Positions 44,737 to 52,167 of a stretch of DNA of 64,000 nucleotides are shown piece by piece. This DNA is from Luteitalea pratensis (GTDB taxonomy: Bacteria > Acidobacteriota > Vicinamibacteria > Vicinamibacterales > Vicinamibacteraceae), in contig NZ_CP015136.1 of assembly GCF_001618865.1 (NCBI RefSeq), positions 586,001 to 650,000 on the forward strand, in the 5' to 3' direction. Both the position numbers and the translations under genes were made by a program. The stretch's first letter is position 1, and every line of letters begins with the position of its first letter. Under the pieces are notes generated by a model. That model worked only from the letters and a program-made list of their open reading frames with translations, did not search any database and was not told the origin of the DNA.

Positions 44737-45078
44737 CTAGGCCGCGTAACTCTGGATGGCTTCGGCTTCGCTGTCGAAGGTCTCGAACACGGTCAGCAGC
44801 TTGGTAATCGAGAGGAGATCTTCGATGCGCTTGGTGAGGTTCAGGAGCTTGAGCTTGCCGCCCTGACGACTCACGGTCGTGTACGAGCGCACCATCTCGC
44901 CGAGGCCCGCGCTGTCGATGTAGGGCACGCCATCGAGGTTGAGTAACAAACTCTTCTGGCCGGCATTGACCAGGCTCGCGATCTTCTCGCGCAGCAGTTC
45001 GTCCCCTTCGCCGAGCGTCATCTTGCCCGAGAGGTCCAGAATCGTCACTCCGCCGACGACCCGCTCTTCAATCTGCAT
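44737..45078 (-). CDS. STAS-domain anti-anti-sigma factor-like protein
   Basis: A 113-aa SpoIIAA-like single domain. The phospho-acceptor Ser is S56 in VPYIDSAGLGEMVRSY, the conserved site. The opening IEERVVGGVTILDLSGKMTLGEGDELL matches the family. The ribosome site GGAG lies about 10 nt before the ATG. Normally such proteins are controlled by a serine kinase/anti-sigma factor, but none is adjacent. It is the first gene of the leftward glycan operon, so its output may tune that operon or the same stress response. Confidence 0.93.
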   Translation of the reverse strand: MQIEERVVGGVTILDLSGKMTLGEGDELLREKIASLVNAGQKSLLLNLDGVPYIDSAGLGEMVRSYTTVSRQGGKLKLLNLTKRIEDLLSITKLLTVFETFDSEAEAIQSYAA

Positions 45079-45142
45079 CGCGTCTCTCCCGCTCCGTGTA
45101 AATCCCTTGCAAATTCAGGGAAATCTTGCCGCAAGAGCGCTG

Positions 45143-45172
45143 ACAGTAGCACCAAGCCGAGCACAGGGTCAA
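45143..45172 (-). promoter_or_regulatory. Candidate sigma-70-type promoter of the STAS/glycan operon
   Basis: Read leftward, TTGACC (45172-45167) is followed after 18 bp by TACTGT (45148-45143), about 65 bp before the STAS start. The -10 match is only partial. Confidence 0.35.
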
Positions 45173-45200
45173 GAAGCCCCGCCGAGCGCGTCGCGGCATG

Positions 45201-45237
45201 AAAAACGGCGGCGAACCGGAATCACTTCCAGCCGCCG
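45201..45237 (-). terminator. Rho-independent terminator of rpsU
   Basis: CGGCGGC (45206-45212) pairs with GCCGCCG (45231-45237). Read leftward the stem is followed by TTTTT (45205-45201). It isolates rpsU from the downstream STAS/glycan unit. Confidence 0.8.
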
Positions 45238-45278
45238 CCGACTGCCATTCGGACGAGGCGAAGGGCGGGTCCCGGTTG

Positions 45279-45476
45279 CTACTCCGTCTCGCGGCGTTGC
45301 TTCTTACGGCTCCGCTTGCGGGCGAGGGCCTGCTTGGCGCGACGCTTGTCGCCCGGCTTCAGGTAGAACGAGTGTTTCTTGATGTCCTTGATGATATCTT
45401 CCTGCTGCACCTTGCGCTTGAAGCGTCGCAGGGCGCTTTCGATCGATTCACCTTCCTGCACCTTGACTTCGGCCAC
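45279..45476 (-). CDS. rpsU: 30S ribosomal protein S21
   Basis: A 65-aa protein with the standard S21 sequence: VKVQEGESIESALRRFKRKVQQEDIIKDIKKHSFYLKPGDKRR and a basic tail (ARKRSRKKQRR). It acts in translation initiation on the small subunit. GTG start. A very strong Shine-Dalgarno (GGAGGAGG, 45493-45486) lies 9 nt upstream. Divergent from purD, with its own terminator. Confidence 0.97.
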   Translation of the reverse strand: MAEVKVQEGESIESALRRFKRKVQQEDIIKDIKKHSFYLKPGDKRRAKQALARKRSRKKQRRETE

Positions 45477-45485
45477 GTCGACTCA

Positions 45486-45493
45486 CCTCCTCC
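45486..45493 (-). promoter_or_regulatory. Strong Shine-Dalgarno of rpsU
   Basis: GGAGGAGG read leftward sits 9 nt before the GTG at 45476 and fixes that start. It is the strongest ribosome site noted in the window. Confidence 0.8.
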
Positions 45494-45546
45494 CGCATGG
45501 CGATGGGGTCGGCCGTTCCCGGCCGACGAAACCGAAAGCGTAACAC

Positions 45547-46914
45547 ATGAAGGTCCTGGTCCTCGGCAGCGGGGGGCGTGAACACGCGCTCGCCTGGAAG
45601 CTCCGGCAGGAGGCCGGGGTGAGCGAAGTGCTATGCGCCCCTGGCAACCCCGGCACCGCTGCCTGCGCCCGAAACGTGGCGATGGACATCCTCTCGCCGG
45701 CCGACGTCACCGCGTTCGTGCAGGCCGAAGCGGTGGATTTCGTCGTGATTGGTCCGGAACAGCCGCTGGCCGCGGGAGTGTCCGACGCGCTCCGGGATGC
45801 CGGCGTCGCGGTCTTCGGGCCGTCGCAGGCCGCCGCCAGGCTCGAGACCAGCAAGGCGTACTCGAAGGCTTTCATGGAACGGCACGGCGTACCCACCGCC
45901 CGGGCCCGGATCTGCACCACGGCGGAGGACGCCGACGCCGCCGTCGCCGCATTCGGCGCCCCGGTGGTGATCAAGGCCGACGGTCTTGCCGCGGGCAAGG
46001 GCGTCACCGTGGCCACGACGGCAGCCGAAGCCCTCGCAGCGGTCGACGCGGCGATGCGACAGGGGGCGTTCGGCTCGGCGGGCAGCATCGTGGTGGTCGA
46101 GGAGTGCTTGACCGGCCCGGAAGTCTCCTTCTTCGTGCTGTGCGACGGCGCACGCGGCCTCTTCATCGGATCGGCACAGGACCACAAGCGGGCGTTCGAC
46201 AACGACGAAGGGCCGAACACGGGCGGCATGGGCGCCCTCGCACCCAGCCCCCTCGTCGACGACGCGCTCATCGATCGGGTGATGCGGACCGTCGTCGACC
46301 CGGTGCTGACCGGCATGCGGGTCGAGGGGACGCCCTTCGCGGGCATCCTCTACTGCGGCCTGATGCTCACGGCCGAAGGCCCGAAGGTGATCGAGTTCAA
46401 CGTGAGGTTCGGCGACCCGGAAGCGCAGGTCGTGCTGCCGCTGCTCGGCGTCGACCTGGCGCCGCTGCTGGTGGCCGCCGCATCTGGACGACTCCCGAGC
46501 GACCCGCTGCCGCGGCCGAGCGGCACGCGTGTCGGTGTGGTCCTCGCCTCGGGCGGCTATCCCGGCCCGATGACAACCGGACACGCCATCACCGGCATCG
46601 ACGCCGCGGAGCATCTGGAAGGCGTGCTCGTCTTGCACGCGGGGACCCGCCTTCGCCAAGGCTCCCGCCTCCGCCAAGGCTCCCGCCTCCGCCAAGGCTA
46701 CGGCGGGCAAGTCGGCGGGCAAGTCCGCGGTGAGAGCGCCAAGTCCGGCGAGCCAGCGCAAGACGCAGTGGTCACATCTGGCGGGCGGGTGTTGACCGTC
46801 GTCGGCGCTGGCGGCACGCTGCGCGACGCGCGCGATCGCGCTTACGCCGCCGTCGCCTGTATCTCGTTCGAGGCCATGCACTTCCGGACGGATATCGCGG
46901 CCAGATACGTTTGA
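45547..46914 (+). CDS. purD: Phosphoribosylamine-glycine ligase with in-frame repeat insert
   Basis: A 455-aa ATP-grasp enzyme making GAR in purine synthesis. It shows MKVLVLGSGGREHALAWKL, GPEQPLAAGVSDALR, VIKADGLAAGKGVTVA, and the active-site region HKRAFDNDEGPNTGGMGALAP with IEFNVRFGDPEAQVVLPLL. In the C-terminal domain, about residues 367-400 are a repeat-coded insert (three RLRQG units and YGGQVGGQV) between HAGT and VVTSGGRVL, a surface loop in homologues. Without it the protein would have the usual 420 aa. Function is probably preserved. Confidence 0.97.
   Translation: MKVLVLGSGGREHALAWKLRQEAGVSEVLCAPGNPGTAACARNVAMDILSPADVTAFVQAEAVDFVVIGPEQPLAAGVSDALRDAGVAVFGPSQAAARLETSKAYSKAFMERHGVPTARARICTTAEDADAAVAAFGAPVVIKADGLAAGKGVTVATTAAEALAAVDAAMRQGAFGSAGSIVVVEECLTGPEVSFFVLCDGARGLFIGSAQDHKRAFDNDEGPNTGGMGALAPSPLVDDALIDRVMRTVVDPVLTGMRVEGTPFAGILYCGLMLTAEGPKVIEFNVRFGDPEAQVVLPLLGVDLAPLLVAAASGRLPSDPLPRPSGTRVGVVLASGGYPGPMTTGHAITGIDAAEHLEGVLVLHAGTRLRQGSRLRQGSRLRQGYGGQVGGQVRGESAKSGEPAQDAVVTSGGRVLTVVGAGGTLRDARDRAYAAVACISFEAMHFRTDIAARYV
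46646..46730. repeat. Repeat insert (family C) within purD
   Basis: Three 18-bp units of CCCGCCTYCGCCAAGGCT (46646, 46664, 46682) are followed by two 12-bp units CGGCGGGCAAGT (46701, 46713). The segment at 46684-46713 matches 27 of 30 bases of the reverse complement of 60834-60863. All lengths are multiples of three and the frame stays open. Confidence 0.85.
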
Positions 46915-46935
46915 CGCTTGCGAATCGGGACGTAG

Positions 46936-46955
46936 CGGTCGAGCTTGCTCGACCG
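46936..46955. repeat. CGGTCGAGC palindrome between purD and rlmN
   Basis: CGGTCGAGC-TT-GCTCGACCG is a perfect 9-bp inverted repeat lying just after purD and 12 bp before the family B hairpin. It could act as a bidirectional terminator stem, but no U-tract follows on either strand. Confidence 0.6.
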
Positions 46956-46966
46956 TCGCCGGTGAC

Positions 46967-46986
46967 CGTCGACCTGAAGGTCGACG
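46967..46986. repeat. Dispersed hairpin repeat family B, copy 2
   Basis: The same 20 bases as 19807-19826 (GTCGACCT-GA-AGGTCGAC with outer C/G), followed by GCTAC. The rlmN stop codon lies in that flank. Confidence 0.75.
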
Positions 46987-46987
46987 G

Positions 46988-48070
46988 CTACAACTGCGAC
47001 GCGGGTTCCTCCACGGCCAATTGCCCACACGCCGCCCTGATGTCCCGGCCGCGGCTCTTACGCACCGAGACGGTGATGTGGGCGTTCGCGAGCACCTGCG
47101 CGAAGGCGTCGACGCGCTCGTCCGACGGACGGGAATAGGGGATGCCGGCGGCTTCGTTCAGCGGCAGCAGGTTGACCTTGGCCTTCAGGCCGTTCAGGAG
47201 CCGCACCAGCCGTCGCGCGTCCTCGATGGTGTCGTTCACCCCGGCCACCATCACGTACTCGAAGGTGATCCGGCTGCGCTTCTTCAGCGGGAACTTGCGG
47301 CACGCGTCCATCAACTGCGCCAGCGAGTACTTGCGGTTGATGGGGACGAGCAGATCGCGTTGCGCCTCGGTCGTGGCGTGCAGCGAGATCGCCAGGTTGG
47401 GCATGTACGCCTCTTGCGCCAGCCGTTCCAGCCCCGGGAGCACGCCCACGGTGGAGAGCGTGACCCGCCGCGGCGACACGTGCAGCCCCTCCTCGCTGCC
47501 CACCAACTGCAGCGCCTTCATCGTCGCGTCGTAGTTGTGCAACGGCTCGCCCATGCCCATGACGACGATGTTGAAGGGGGTGTCGAGGAAGCCGAGTTCC
47601 GCGGCGAGGACACGGACCTGGCCCGCGATCTCGCCCGCCGTCAGGTGCCGGGCGAGGCCCATGGTTCCCGTCAGGCAGAACCCGCATTTCATGGCGCAGC
47701 CGACCTGCGTGGAGATGCAAAAGGTCTGCGACGGCGTGTCGGGGATGAAGACGGCTTCGATCTGGCGGCCGTCGCGCAGGCGCAGCAGGAGCTTGGTCGT
47801 GCCGTCGGAGGAGACGTCCTTGCGGACCACCTCGGGCGTGCTGATGACGGCCTGCCCGGCCAGCCTGGCGCGAAGGTCTTTCGGCAGGTTGGTCATGGCC
47901 GCGAAGTCGGTGATCCCCTTTCGGTGAATCCACCTGAAGAGCTGCCGCCCCTGGAAGGCCTTGCCGCCCAGCTCGACCACCAGCGCAGACAGCTCGTCCG
48001 GAGTCAGCCCGGCCAGGTCGGTCAACCCGGTGGGCGAGGGGGACGGCACTGGGGCGTCGAGGTCGGACAT
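46988..48070 (-). CDS. rlmN: 23S rRNA (adenine2503-C2)-methyltransferase, radical SAM
   Basis: A 360-aa radical SAM enzyme modifying A2503 of 23S rRNA and A37 of some tRNAs. The N-terminal helical domain has LTPDELSALVVELGGKAFQGRQLFRWIHRKGITDF. The [4Fe-4S] motif is CxxxCxxC (CAMKCGFC). NIVVMGMGEPLHNYD, NLAISLHATTEAQRDLLVPIN and LPLNEAAG follow, and the methyl-carrying Cys lies near the C-terminus (AACGQL). It is convergent with purD; the stop is next to the family B hairpin. Confidence 0.97.
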   Translation of the reverse strand: MSDLDAPVPSPSPTGLTDLAGLTPDELSALVVELGGKAFQGRQLFRWIHRKGITDFAAMTNLPKDLRARLAGQAVISTPEVVRKDVSSDGTTKLLLRLRDGRQIEAVFIPDTPSQTFCISTQVGCAMKCGFCLTGTMGLARHLTAGEIAGQVRVLAAELGFLDTPFNIVVMGMGEPLHNYDATMKALQLVGSEEGLHVSPRRVTLSTVGVLPGLERLAQEAYMPNLAISLHATTEAQRDLLVPINRKYSLAQLMDACRKFPLKKRSRITFEYVMVAGVNDTIEDARRLVRLLNGLKAKVNLLPLNEAAGIPYSRPSDERVDAFAQVLANAHITVSVRKSRGRDIRAACGQLAVEEPASQL

Positions 48071-48071
48071 C

Positions 48072-48103
48072 TGTAGCCTACAGCCTACAGCCTACAGGCT
48101 ATG
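48072..48103. repeat. GTAGCCTACAGCCTACAGGC repeat tract
   Basis: Three tagcctacagcc-type units begin 2 bp upstream of the rlmN start. Same GTAGGC/GCCTAC family as other gaps. Confidence 0.75.
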
Positions 48104-48182
48104 GAGCAGGGAGGGATGCCTCTCCGAGGCGTCCATGTCCGCGACGGCAGCGCGATGAGGGATGGTGCTCGCAAACGGCGGT

Positions 48183-48208
48183 GGACCGCTCGGAGAGCGG
48201 TCCCTACC
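48183..48208. repeat. Dispersed hairpin repeat family A, copy 3 (compensatory variant)
   Basis: GGACCGCTC-GGA-GAGCGGTCC then CTACC forms a perfect 9-bp stem. Relative to copies 1 and 2, several stem positions change on both arms while the loop GGA, the CTC/GAG base and the CTACC tail stay fixed. It lies in the leader of the M16 peptidase gene. Confidence 0.75.
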
Positions 48209-48279
48209 AATTTATCCTGCTATGATCAGGGTTTCTCGGCTGTGCCGCGCACCCTGACGGGGCACGGGCACTCCTGACG

Positions 48280-49539
48280 ATGATTGTTCACGACACACTC
48301 CCGAACGGCGTCCGGCTCGTCACCGAGACGATGCCCCATGTCCGCTCGGTGAGTCTTGGCGTGTGGCTCGCGCGCGGCTCCCGCCACGAAGACCCCGAGC
48401 AAGGTGGCATCGCGCACTTCATCGAGCACATGCTCTTCAAGGGCAGCGAGCGGCGCAGCGCGCAGGAAATCGCGCAGCAGTTCGACTCGATGGGCGGCAA
48501 CCTCGACGCCTTCACGTCCAAGGAATACGCCGGCTACTACATCAAGGTGATGGACGAGCACCTGCCGCGGGCCTTCGACATCCTGTCGGACCTGGTGCTG
48601 CACCCGGCGTTTCCGATCGACGAGATTGAACGCGAGAAGAAGGTGATCCTCGAGGAGATCAAGATGGTCGAGGACACCCCCGACGATCTGGTCCACGAGC
48701 TGTTCACCGAGCAGTACTGGCGCGACCATCCGCTCGGCCGGCCGATCCTCGGCACGCCCGAGACGGTCGGGGCATTCACCCAGGACGTGCTGTTTACGTA
48801 CTTCCGGCGTGCCTACGTCGGCCGCAACCTGATCGTGTCGGCTGCAGGCAACTTCGAGCACGCGCGTCTTCGCGCGATGGTCGAAGAGGCGTTCGGCGCG
48901 GTGCCCGACGCCGGGGCGGACTGGCAGGAAGAGGCGCCGTCGCCCCGTCCTCCCCAGATCGAGCGCATCAAGGATCTCGAGCAGAGCCACATCGTCATCG
49001 GCACTCCGGCCTTTCCGCAGGCGCACGTCGACCGCTATCCGGCCTACCTGCTGAACGTCATCCTTGGCGGGTCGATGAGTTCGCGCCTGTTCCAGACCAT
49101 TCGCGAGCAACGCGGCCTGGCATACGCGGTGTTCAGCGGCGTGTCGTCCTACCGCGACACGGGGATGCTCTCGGTCTATGCCGGCTGCGCCGCCGAGAGC
49201 GTGCCCGAAGTCGTGGAACTGGTGGCGCAGGAACTGCGGACCATGCGCGCCGCCGTCGTCGGCGAGGACGAACTGCGCCGAGCCAAGGATCACCTGAAGG
49301 GCAGCCTCATGCTGAGCCTCGAGAGCACCTCGAGCCGCATGACGCACCTCGCGCGGCAGGAGATGTACTTCGGCCGCCACGTCACGCTCGACGAAATCAT
49401 CGCCGGCATCGAGAACGCCACCGCGGCGGACGTGCAGCGCGTGGCCGGCGAGTTGTTCACGCAGGACGCCGTCGGGGTGACGGTGCTCGGGCCGGCCGGG
49501 CCGGCCGCGCTCGACTTCACGCGGCTCGCGGTGGCCTAG
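48280..49539 (+). CDS. M16-family zinc metallopeptidase
   Basis: A 419-aa pitrilysin/processing-peptidase-like protein. The inverted zinc motif HxxEH is H46-F-I-E49-H50 (GGIAHFIEHMLFKGSERRS), with the downstream Glu in VILEEIKMVEDTPDDLV. The second M16 domain has NVILGGSMSSRLFQTIREQRGLAYAVFSGVSSYRDTGMLSVYAGC, which helps bind substrate. No signal peptide, so it is cytoplasmic. Single-gene M16 members degrade short peptides. It heads the rightward purB-purS-purQ-purL-purF group, 40 bp before purB. Confidence 0.95.
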   Translation: MIVHDTLPNGVRLVTETMPHVRSVSLGVWLARGSRHEDPEQGGIAHFIEHMLFKGSERRSAQEIAQQFDSMGGNLDAFTSKEYAGYYIKVMDEHLPRAFDILSDLVLHPAFPIDEIEREKKVILEEIKMVEDTPDDLVHELFTEQYWRDHPLGRPILGTPETVGAFTQDVLFTYFRRAYVGRNLIVSAAGNFEHARLRAMVEEAFGAVPDAGADWQEEAPSPRPPQIERIKDLEQSHIVIGTPAFPQAHVDRYPAYLLNVILGGSMSSRLFQTIREQRGLAYAVFSGVSSYRDTGMLSVYAGCAAESVPEVVELVAQELRTMRAAVVGEDELRRAKDHLKGSLMLSLESTSSRMTHLARQEMYFGRHVTLDEIIAGIENATAADVQRVAGELFTQDAVGVTVLGPAGPAALDFTRLAVA

Positions 49540-49579
49540 GCACCGATCGGCGGCGGCACGGGAGCCGCCAGACCACACG

Positions 49580-50908
49580 ATGATCCGACGCTACGCACAG
49601 CCGGCCATGTCCGCCATCTGGGCCGAGCAACGCCGCTTCGAGACCTGGCTGGCCGTCGAACTCGCGGCCACCGACACCATGGCGGAGGCCGGCATCGTGC
49701 CTGCCGATGCCGCTCGCGAGCTTCGCGAGAAGGCCAGCTTCGACATCGCCCGCATCGACGAGATCGAGCAGACGACGCAGCACGACGTCATCGCGTTCAC
49801 GACCGCCGTCGCCGAGCACGTGGGTCCGGCGGCGCGCTGGCTGCATTTCGGCCTGACGTCCTCCGACGTCGTCGACACGGCGCTGGCCCTCCAGATGCGC
49901 GAGGCGTGCGACCTCATTCTCGAGGACCTCGACGCGCTGGCCGCGGCCATCAAGCTGCGCGCGTTGGAGCACAAGCGGACGCCGATGATGGGCCGCACAC
50001 ACGGCGTCCATGCCGAGCCGATGACGCTGGGACTCAAGCTCGCGCTCTGGTTCGCCGAGGTGCAGCGCGATATCGTCCGCGTCCGGCGGGCGCGCGAGGC
50101 GGTCAGCGTCGGCAAGATTTCCGGCGCCGTCGGGACCTTTGCCCACCTGCCACCGGAGATCGAAGCCGGCGTATGCCAACGGCTCGGGCTCGTGCCCGCG
50201 CCAATTGCCACACAGGTGATCCAACGCGATCGCCACGCCGAGCTGATGACCACGCTCGCGATCACGGCGGCCTCGCTGGAGAAGTTCGCGCTCGAGATTC
50301 GCGGCCTCCAGAAGACGGAGCTCGGCGAAGTGGAGGAACCGTTCGGCAAGGGCCAGAAGGGTTCCTCGGCAATGCCGCACAAGCGCAACCCCGTCGGCTG
50401 TGAACAGGTGTGCGGCCTCGCGCGCGTGGTCCGCGGCAACGCCGTCGCCGCCCTCGAGAACGTCGCGCTGTGGCACGAGCGCGACATCTCGCACTCGTCG
50501 GTCGAGCGCGTCATCCTGCCCGACAGCTTCCTCGCCCTCGACCACATTATCCGGCGCTTCACCCGCATCGTCGCCGGCATGGTGGCGTACCCGGAGCGGA
50601 TGCTCGAGAACATCGCGCGATCGCGGGGCGTGGTCTTTTCCGGCCAGATCCTGCTCGAACTAGCCAGGCGTGGACTGTCGCGTGAGCAGGCGTATCTGTG
50701 GGTGCAGCGCAACGCGATGCAGTCGTTCCACCAACAGCGGGACTTCCGTGAGCTGCTGCTGGCCGATGCCGACATCATGGGCGTGCTGACCCGCGACGAG
50801 ATCGACCGCACCTTCAGCCTCGACGAGCAACTGCGCCACGTGGACACGCTTTTCACTCGTGTCTTCGGCGCCGAACCGGCCCAGACTCCTGAGTTCCTGA
50901 GTTCCTGA
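49580..50908 (+). CDS. purB: Adenylosuccinate lyase
   Basis: A 442-aa fumarase/aspartase-superfamily enzyme for two purine steps (SAICAR to AICAR, adenylosuccinate to AMP). Signature regions are FGLTSSDVVDTALALQM, MGRTHGVHAEPMTLGLKLA, and the catalytic loop KGSSAMPHKRNPVGCEQVCGLARVVRG. It has the shorter Bacillus-type N-terminus (MIRRYAQPAMSAIWAEQRRFETWL). The last codons (EFLSS stop) are made by a gagttcctgagttcctga repeat that continues into the gap. Confidence 0.98.
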   Translation: MIRRYAQPAMSAIWAEQRRFETWLAVELAATDTMAEAGIVPADAARELREKASFDIARIDEIEQTTQHDVIAFTTAVAEHVGPAARWLHFGLTSSDVVDTALALQMREACDLILEDLDALAAAIKLRALEHKRTPMMGRTHGVHAEPMTLGLKLALWFAEVQRDIVRVRRAREAVSVGKISGAVGTFAHLPPEIEAGVCQRLGLVPAPIATQVIQRDRHAELMTTLAITAASLEKFALEIRGLQKTELGEVEEPFGKGQKGSSAMPHKRNPVGCEQVCGLARVVRGNAVAALENVALWHERDISHSSVERVILPDSFLALDHIIRRFTRIVAGMVAYPERMLENIARSRGVVFSGQILLELARRGLSREQAYLWVQRNAMQSFHQQRDFRELLLADADIMGVLTRDEIDRTFSLDEQLRHVDTLFTRVFGAEPAQTPEFLSS

Positions 50909-50944
50909 CACTCCCGACTCCCGATTCCCGACTCCCGATCCCGC
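50889..50944. repeat. GAGTTCCT and CTCCCGACTCCCGATT repeat tract
   Basis: GAGTTCCT units spill from the purB 3' end into four degenerate actcccgattcccg units just before purS. Confidence 0.8.
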
Positions 50945-50945
50945 T

Positions 50946-51206
50946 ATGGCCCTCTTCACCGTCCGAGTCTTCGTCACCCTCAAGCCCTCCGTGTTCGATC
51001 CACAAGGCCGTACGATCGTCGAGTCGCTGCACGGCATGGGCTACCCGGCCGTCGCCGATGTCAGGCAGGGCAAGTACTTCGAGGTGCAGGTCGACGCCGC
51101 CGATACGGCTGGCGCCGAGACGCTCGTACGTGAGGTCTCGGGCAAGCTGCTCGCGAACCCGGTCATCGAAAGCTTTCGGATCGAAGCGCCGGCGCCGGTC
51201 GCCTGA
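50946..51206 (+). CDS. purS: Phosphoribosylformylglycinamidine synthase subunit PurS
   Basis: An 86-aa small subunit of the three-part FGAM synthase (PurS-PurQ-PurL). Typical opening [44 protein letters not shown] and the ending [13 protein letters not shown]. It bridges PurQ and small-type PurL. It begins 37 bp after purB and lies 14 bp before purQ. Confidence 0.97.
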   Translation: MALFTVRVFVTLKPSVFDPQGRTIVESLHGMGYPAVADVRQGKYFEVQVDAADTAGAETLVREVSGKLLANPVIESFRIEAPAPVA

Positions 51207-51220
51207 AAGGGAGCACGCCC

Positions 51221-51922
51221 ATGAAGTTCGCGGTCGTCGTCTTTCCCGGATCCAACTGCGATCACGACGCCTATCACGCCGTGAAGCACGTGCTCGGCCA
51301 GCCGGCCGAGTTCCTGTGGCACAAGGACACGTCGCTGCAGGGGGCCGATGTCGTCATCCTCCCCGGCGGCTTCTCGTACGGCGACTACCTGCGTACGGGC
51401 GCCATCGCGCGCTTCTCGCCGGTGATGCAGGCCGTGACGGCGTTTGCCGCGCAGGGCGGCCCCGTGCTCGGCATCTGCAACGGCTTCCAGATCCTGTGCG
51501 AGGCGGGCCTGCTCGAGGGCGCGCTGATCCGGAACCGGCAGGTGCAGTTCCGCTGTGAGCACGTCAACGTGCGTGTCGAGCAGGTGGACACGCCCTTCAC
51601 GCAGGCCGGCACCGCTGGACAGGTGCTCAGCCTGCCGATTGCACACGGCGAGGGGCAGTACTTCGCCGATTCCGACGTGCTCGATCGGATCGAGACGCAG
51701 CGGCAGGTCATCTTCCGCTACGCGACGGCGGCCGGTGAGGTCACGCCAGAGGCCAACTGCAATGGCTCGATGAACAACATCGCCGGCGTCTGCAACGCGA
51801 CCCGCAACGTGGTGGGCCTCATGCCGCACCCGGAGCGCGCCTGCGAGCAGGTGCTCGGCAGCGACGATGGCCTCGTGCTGTTCGAGTCGGTGCTGCGCCG
51901 CCTGACGGTTGGCGCCGTTTAG
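51221..51922 (+). CDS. purQ: Phosphoribosylformylglycinamidine synthase subunit PurQ
   Basis: A 233-aa class I glutaminase. The start is [18 protein letters not shown]. The nucleophile Cys is in [16 protein letters not shown], and the catalytic His/Glu are in [15 protein letters not shown]. It supplies ammonia to PurL. The downstream gene before purL is a tiny membrane protein. Confidence 0.98.
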   Translation: MKFAVVVFPGSNCDHDAYHAVKHVLGQPAEFLWHKDTSLQGADVVILPGGFSYGDYLRTGAIARFSPVMQAVTAFAAQGGPVLGICNGFQILCEAGLLEGALIRNRQVQFRCEHVNVRVEQVDTPFTQAGTAGQVLSLPIAHGEGQYFADSDVLDRIETQRQVIFRYATAAGEVTPEANCNGSMNNIAGVCNATRNVVGLMPHPERACEQVLGSDDGLVLFESVLRRLTVGAV

Positions 51923-51941
51923 GTGGCCCGGAGACGCAACC

Positions 51942-52136
51942 ATGGCCGAGTCGAAGATGACGGTGGTCCATGCGGTGCTGGCGTCGTCCGCGCTGTTGCT
52001 CGTGTTTGCGGCCCTTGTCTGGACGGGCACGATCGACCTCGGCATCGATCCGATGCCGCTGACGGCGGTTCTCGTGCTCGCCGCGGTCATGGACGTCGTG
52101 GTCGCCGCCATTTTCCTTCGCCGGTTGTCCCGTTGA
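51942..52136 (+). CDS. Small two-helix membrane protein inserted in the FGAM synthase operon
   Basis: 64 aa from ATG 51942 with GGAGA 7 nt upstream. Two hydrophobic helices ([20 protein letters not shown] and [21 protein letters not shown]) are joined by a short loop, with a basic C-terminus (RRLSR). It lies between purQ (20 bp before) and purL (31 bp after), which are normally adjacent. No family recognised. Confidence 0.65.
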   Translation: MAESKMTVVHAVLASSALLLVFAALVWTGTIDLGIDPMPLTAVLVLAAVMDVVVAAIFLRRLSR

Positions 52137-52167
52137 CGACCCGGCGTCCGAGTCTCGACATCTGACC

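Noticed and set aside
45079..45142. Sigma-54 site before the STAS gene
   Set aside because: TTTGCA is present but no GG occurs at the required 10-bp spacing.
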